Source of the DNA: an uncultured Clostridia bacterium
Lineage (GTDB): Bacteria; Bacillota; Clostridia; TANB77; CAG-508
DNA length: 45,331 nucleotides
Direction: 5' to 3'
Assembly: GCA_934149165.1 (NCBI GenBank)
Contig: CAKPDY010000012.1
Location: forward strand, 1-45,331
Shown here: positions 42,346-45,331 of the stretch, piece by piece
Layout: every line of letters starts with the position of its first letter
Numbering within the stretch: position 1 is the stretch's first letter
Notes under the pieces: model-generated
What the model was told of the DNA's origin: nothing
The model's input: the letters and a program-made list of their open reading frames with translations, nothing else
The model's database searches: none
Translations under genes and position numbers: made by a program

Positions 42346-43815
42346 CTATTTACAAAAGCTAGGTTTAAAGTTTTCTCTAAATTTCGTTGCTTGCTCATAT
42401 GTATATGCTGCATTTAAAATTTTACTTTCTTCAAATCTGTTTCCTATTAATTGCATACCAATTGGCATTCCTTTGCTATCTACACCACAAGGTATTGAAA
42501 TACCTGGCAATCCAGCAATATTTACTGAAACAGTACAAATATCTGCTAAATACATTTCTAATGGATTATTAGATCTTGTACCAACCTCAAATGCTACTGT
42601 TGGTGATGTTGGTGTTAATATAACATCATATTTTTCAAATGCTTTATCAAATTCTTGTTTTACTAATGTACGAACTTGTTGAGCTTTTTTATAATATGCA
42701 TCATAATATCCTGAACTTAAAACATATGTACCAAGAATAATTCTTCTTTTAACTTCTTCTCCAAATCCTTCACTTCTTGAATTTCTATATATATCTTTTA
42801 AATTTTCATAGTTTTTAGTTCTGTATCCATAACGAATTCCATCAAATCTACCTAAGTTTGAACTTGCTTCAGCACACGCAATTATATAATATGTAGCTAG
42901 TGCATATTCAGCTATATCTAATGAAAATTCTTCTACTTGTGCACCTAATTCTTTATATTTTTCTATAGCTTCATTTAATTTATTTTTTACTTCTTCATTT
43001 ATACCTTCAGCAAAAAACTCCTTTGGAACTCCTATTTTCATTCCTTTTACATCATTTTTTAATGCTTTTGTATAATCTTGTTTTGGCATATCTAAAGATG
43101 TTGTATCTTTTTCATCATGTCCAACTAATACATTTAATAAAATAGCACTATCTGTAACATCTTTTGTGATTGGTCCTATTTGATCTAATGATGATGCAAA
43201 TGCAACTAATCCATATCTTGATACTAAACCATATGTTGGTTTTAATCCAACTACACCACAAAATGCTGCTGGCTGACGAATTGAACCACCTGTATCGCTT
43301 CCTAATGCCCATGGTACTAAATTTGCTGCTACTGCTGCTGCTGAACCACCTGATGAACCACCTGGTACAGTGTTTAAATTCCATGGGTTACGAGTTTTTG
43401 CCAATGCAGAATATTCTGTTGAAGCTCCCATTGCAAACTCATCCATGTTTAATTTTCCTAAATTTATAATTCCTTCTTCATTTAACTTTTCAACAACTGT
43501 TGCATCATATGGTGCAATAAAATTTTCCAACATTTTAGAAGCACATGTAGTTTTTACACCTTTTGTGCACATATTATCTTTTATTCCTATTGGAATACCT
43601 GCTAATTCTGAAGTTAATTCTCTATTATTCACTTTTTCTTCAATCTCTTTTGATTTTTCTATAGCTTCATTAGTTAATGTTGTTATAAAGCTATTTACAT
43701 CTTTTTCTTTTTCATTAATTCTATCTACATAAGCTTTTGTTATTTGACTTATTTTCAATTCTTTGCTTTTTATTTTTTCTTGTAACTCATGAACTGTAAG
43801 TTCTGTAATTTCCAT
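42346..43815 (-). CDS. gatA: Asp-tRNA(Asn)/Glu-tRNA(Gln) amidotransferase subunit A
   Basis: Amidase-signature subunit of GatCAB, 489 residues, which releases ammonia from glutamine. The catalytic lysine is in G-I-K-D-N-M (about 76), and the serine block P-G-G-S-S-G-G-S-A-A-A-V-A (about 150-162) supplies cis-Ser and Ser. I start at ATG 43815, seven bases after GGGAGG; the in-frame ATG at 43830 overlaps that ribosome site. It lies between gatC and gatB, giving the order C-A-B. Confidence 0.96.
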   Translation of the reverse strand: MEITELTVHELQEKIKSKELKISQITKAYVDRINEKEKDVNSFITTLTNEAIEKSKEIEEKVNNRELTSELAGIPIGIKDNMCTKGVKTTCASKMLENFIAPYDATVVEKLNEEGIINLGKLNMDEFAMGASTEYSALAKTRNPWNLNTVPGGSSGGSAAAVAANLVPWALGSDTGGSIRQPAAFCGVVGLKPTYGLVSRYGLVAFASSLDQIGPITKDVTDSAILLNVLVGHDEKDTTSLDMPKQDYTKALKNDVKGMKIGVPKEFFAEGINEEVKNKLNEAIEKYKELGAQVEEFSLDIAEYALATYYIIACAEASSNLGRFDGIRYGYRTKNYENLKDIYRNSRSEGFGEEVKRRIILGTYVLSSGYYDAYYKKAQQVRTLVKQEFDKAFEKYDVILTPTSPTVAFEVGTRSNNPLEMYLADICTVSVNIAGLPGISIPCGVDSKGMPIGMQLIGNRFEESKILNAAYTYEQATKFRENFKPSFCK

Positions 43816-43845
43816 TAAAATTCCTCCCATCTATCTTTATAAAAA

Positions 43846-44130
43846 TTATATTACTTTAGGAATTTTAAACATTCCTCTTTCTTGTTCTGGTGCATTTTGT
43901 AATAAAATATCTCTATCACCAAAATTCTTAATTTCATCTTTTCTAAAAACATTAAAATTACTATTGGCACCTATTGTTTCGTTTAATCCTTCAACTGGTG
44001 CATTATTTACTATATTGGCAAAATTTAAAATATCTTGTAAATGAAGTATGTATGTATCTAACTCATCTTCCTTTATATTTAAATTTGCAAGTTTTGCAAT
44101 ATGCAAAATTTCTTCTCGTGACACCTTCAT
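43846..44130 (-). CDS. gatC: Asp-tRNA(Asn)/Glu-tRNA(Gln) amidotransferase subunit C
   Basis: A 94-residue stabilising subunit of GatCAB. The N-terminal helix (I-L-H-I-A-K-L-A-N-L-N-I) and the following L-Q-D-I-L-N-F are as expected. The C-terminal tail is N-A-P-E-Q-E-R-G-M-F-K-I-P-K-V-I, the hallmark extension that wraps GatA and GatB. ATG 44130 follows GAGGAG by nine bases; the TTG at 44139 has no proper ribosome site. Confidence 0.94.
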   Translation of the reverse strand: MKVSREEILHIAKLANLNIKEDELDTYILHLQDILNFANIVNNAPVEGLNETIGANSNFNVFRKDEIKNFGDRDILLQNAPEQERGMFKIPKVI

Positions 44131-44197
44131 AATATTCAACTCCTCTTTTTGATTTTTGTGATTAATTATACCTCTTTTTTGTTAAAAGTACAAGCTT

Positions 44198-45082
44198 TTA
44201 ATTTGTTTCAATTAATTTTCTTAATTCATCTTCTGTAAATAAATATTTTTTATTACAAAAATGACAAATTAATTCCGCTTTTTTATCTTTTTCAATAATA
44301 TCGCATAATTCTTCCCTTCCTAATGAGATTAAACTTCTTTCGATTTTTTCTTTTGAACAATTGCATTCATATTTTGGAATATCATTATCTTCAAAATACA
44401 TTAAATTTTTATCACCTGTTACTTCTTCTGCAATTTCTACTAATTCTTTTCCATCACTAAGCATTTTGCTTATACTATCTGCATTTTTTAATGCTTGTTC
44501 TATTTTTTGTATTTCTTCTTCTCCTGCATCAGGCATTAATGTTATTAAATACCCACCTGCTGACTTTACACCATCTTTATTCACTAAAACTCCAAGTGCA
44601 ACAACAGTAGGTGTTTGTTCAGATGTTGCGAAATAGTTTGTAAAATCTTCTGCAATTTCACCAGATATTATTGGTGTCATTCCTATATATGGTTCTTTTA
44701 ACCCTATATCTTTTATTATGTATATCATTCCTTTATTTCCAACTGCTTCACCAACATTTATTTTCCCATTTAGCGGATTTAGAGGTAATTCTAATTGTGG
44801 ATTTGATACATATCCTTTTACATTCCCATTATTATCTGAAACAGCTGTTATGTTTCCTATTGGTCCATTTCCTTTTATTTGTGTAGTGATTGTACCTTTT
44901 TCTTCTTTCATTTCTTTTCCCATCAAACTTGTAATTGTTAGTACCCTTCCTAATGTAGCTGTAGCAGTTGGGCTTAAATCATGTATTTTTCGTGCTTCTT
45001 CTACTATGTTAGTTGAATTTATACATCTTATATTAACTTTTCCGTTGTATGCTAAACATCTTATTATTTTATCACTTTGCAT
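44198..45082 (-). CDS. hslO: Redox-regulated chaperone Hsp33
   Basis: A 294-residue holdase activated by oxidation. The core domain shows L-G-R-V-L-T-I-T-S-L-M-G, K-G-N-G-P-I-G near 70 and G-Y-V-S-N-P. The C-terminal zinc switch has C-N-C (about 240-242) and C-H-F-C (about 273-276), whose disulphides form on oxidation. It is the first gene of the gat operon here and has its own promoter at 45120-45148. Confidence 0.95.
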   Translation of the reverse strand: MQSDKIIRCLAYNGKVNIRCINSTNIVEEARKIHDLSPTATATLGRVLTITSLMGKEMKEEKGTITTQIKGNGPIGNITAVSDNNGNVKGYVSNPQLELPLNPLNGKINVGEAVGNKGMIYIIKDIGLKEPYIGMTPIISGEIAEDFTNYFATSEQTPTVVALGVLVNKDGVKSAGGYLITLMPDAGEEEIQKIEQALKNADSISKMLSDGKELVEIAEEVTGDKNLMYFEDNDIPKYECNCSKEKIERSLISLGREELCDIIEKDKKAELICHFCNKKYLFTEDELRKLIETN

Positions 45083-45119
45083 TAATATCTATCTCCTTGT
45101 ACTTTATTTTTACCTAGTA

Positions 45120-45148
45120 AATATAACATATTTTGCTATACTTAACAA
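45120..45148 (-). promoter_or_regulatory. Promoter of hslO
   Basis: The minus strand reads TTGTTA (45148-45143), 17 bases, TATATT (45125-45120), then AAGGAG before the ATG. Farther out (45149-45331) the sequence is A/T-rich, with a lone TTGACA on the minus strand near 45260 but no convincing partner gene. Confidence 0.65.
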
Positions 45149-45331
45149 GTTTTTATTTGGCAATATTATTGATTATTTTGTTGGTATTTAACGTTTTTTA
45201 TTGTAGAGTAGCCAAAAATATTAAACTGTAAAATATTTTACATAAAAATTTTAACTGTCAATAATTTAGGAAAATTTCACTAAAAAGTATAGCTTATTTT
45301 AGTTGCAAAAATTTCACCTATGTACAATCTT

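Noticed and set aside
1..45331. CRISPR array, prophage or insertion sequence
   Set aside because: No regularly spaced long repeats, no transposase, integrase or phage structural genes were seen on either strand.

Overview
This window looks like chromosomal DNA from an AT-rich, anaerobic, spore-forming member of the Clostridia. The evidence is very low GC, tRNA, tmRNA and GatCAB genes typical of Firmicutes, an alpha/beta-type small acid-soluble spore protein, a SleB-type cortex hydrolase, a four-subunit pyruvate:ferredoxin oxidoreductase, and formate-tetrahydrofolate ligase. I cannot name the species. Core housekeeping genes dominate. I see no prophage, insertion sequence or CRISPR array.

Layout. 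1-214: tRNA-Tyr (cut by the window edge) and tRNA-Met with a consensus promoter. 419-4480 (minus): an unknown membrane protein, the tRNA methylthiotransferase mtaB, and a CapA-family protein. 4627-5421: a secreted SH3/CAP protein. 5464-8943: a 59-residue membrane protein divergent from the porGDAB operon. 9059-10434: a divergent pair (unknown membrane protein / cation efflux protein) separated by an 11-bp repeat array. 10488-14424 (minus): MscS channel and a split transketolase with a PHP-domain gene between its halves. 14573-15208: a long palindrome and tmRNA. 15262-16920: PIN toxin/antitoxin pair and sortase. 16943-26628: HIT protein, a short AlaRS, dapA, clpC, spore genes, fhs and a YuiD-like protein. 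26686-30597: xseB, xseA, nusB and the DUF2273/AmaP/Asp23 envelope-stress group. 30707-33671: a SipW-like secretion group (DUF5305, archaeal/ER-type signal peptidase, small secreted substrate). 33804-45082 (minus): fmt, def, priA, gmk, rpoZ, yicC, a membrane protein, rsmE, gatB, gatA, gatC and hslO.

The most striking observation is a genetic-code anomaly. Four genes (mtaB, the transketolase N-subunit, a sleB-like hydrolase, and priA at three places) are each broken by a +1 frameshift, and all six breaks have the same form: an in-frame CGG codon followed by one extra base. Reading the four bases CGGN as a single glycine restores the family sequence every time (for example G-C-K-V-N-Q in MtaB, A-G-S-G-H in transketolase, both glycines of the Walker A G-S-G-K-T in PriA, G-R-A-G-R in PriA, and T-G-Q-V-A-V in SleB). 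Reading every other coding region by eye I found no in-frame CGG codon at all, although the trinucleotide occurs about 45 times out of frame (for example GAC GGA). The simplest reading is that CGG has no normal arginine meaning here and instead triggers a +1 shift, or four-base decoding, that inserts glycine. Independent pseudogene mutations or sequencing error fit poorly.

A second regulatory signal is a pair of arrays of TGTAAT-like hexamers spaced by exactly five bases (six units at 9438-9503, four at 33746-33784). They match the direct-repeat layout bound by OmpR-family regulators such as WalR and PhoP. One lies between the divergent 9.4-kb genes and the other upstream of the SipW-like substrate gene.
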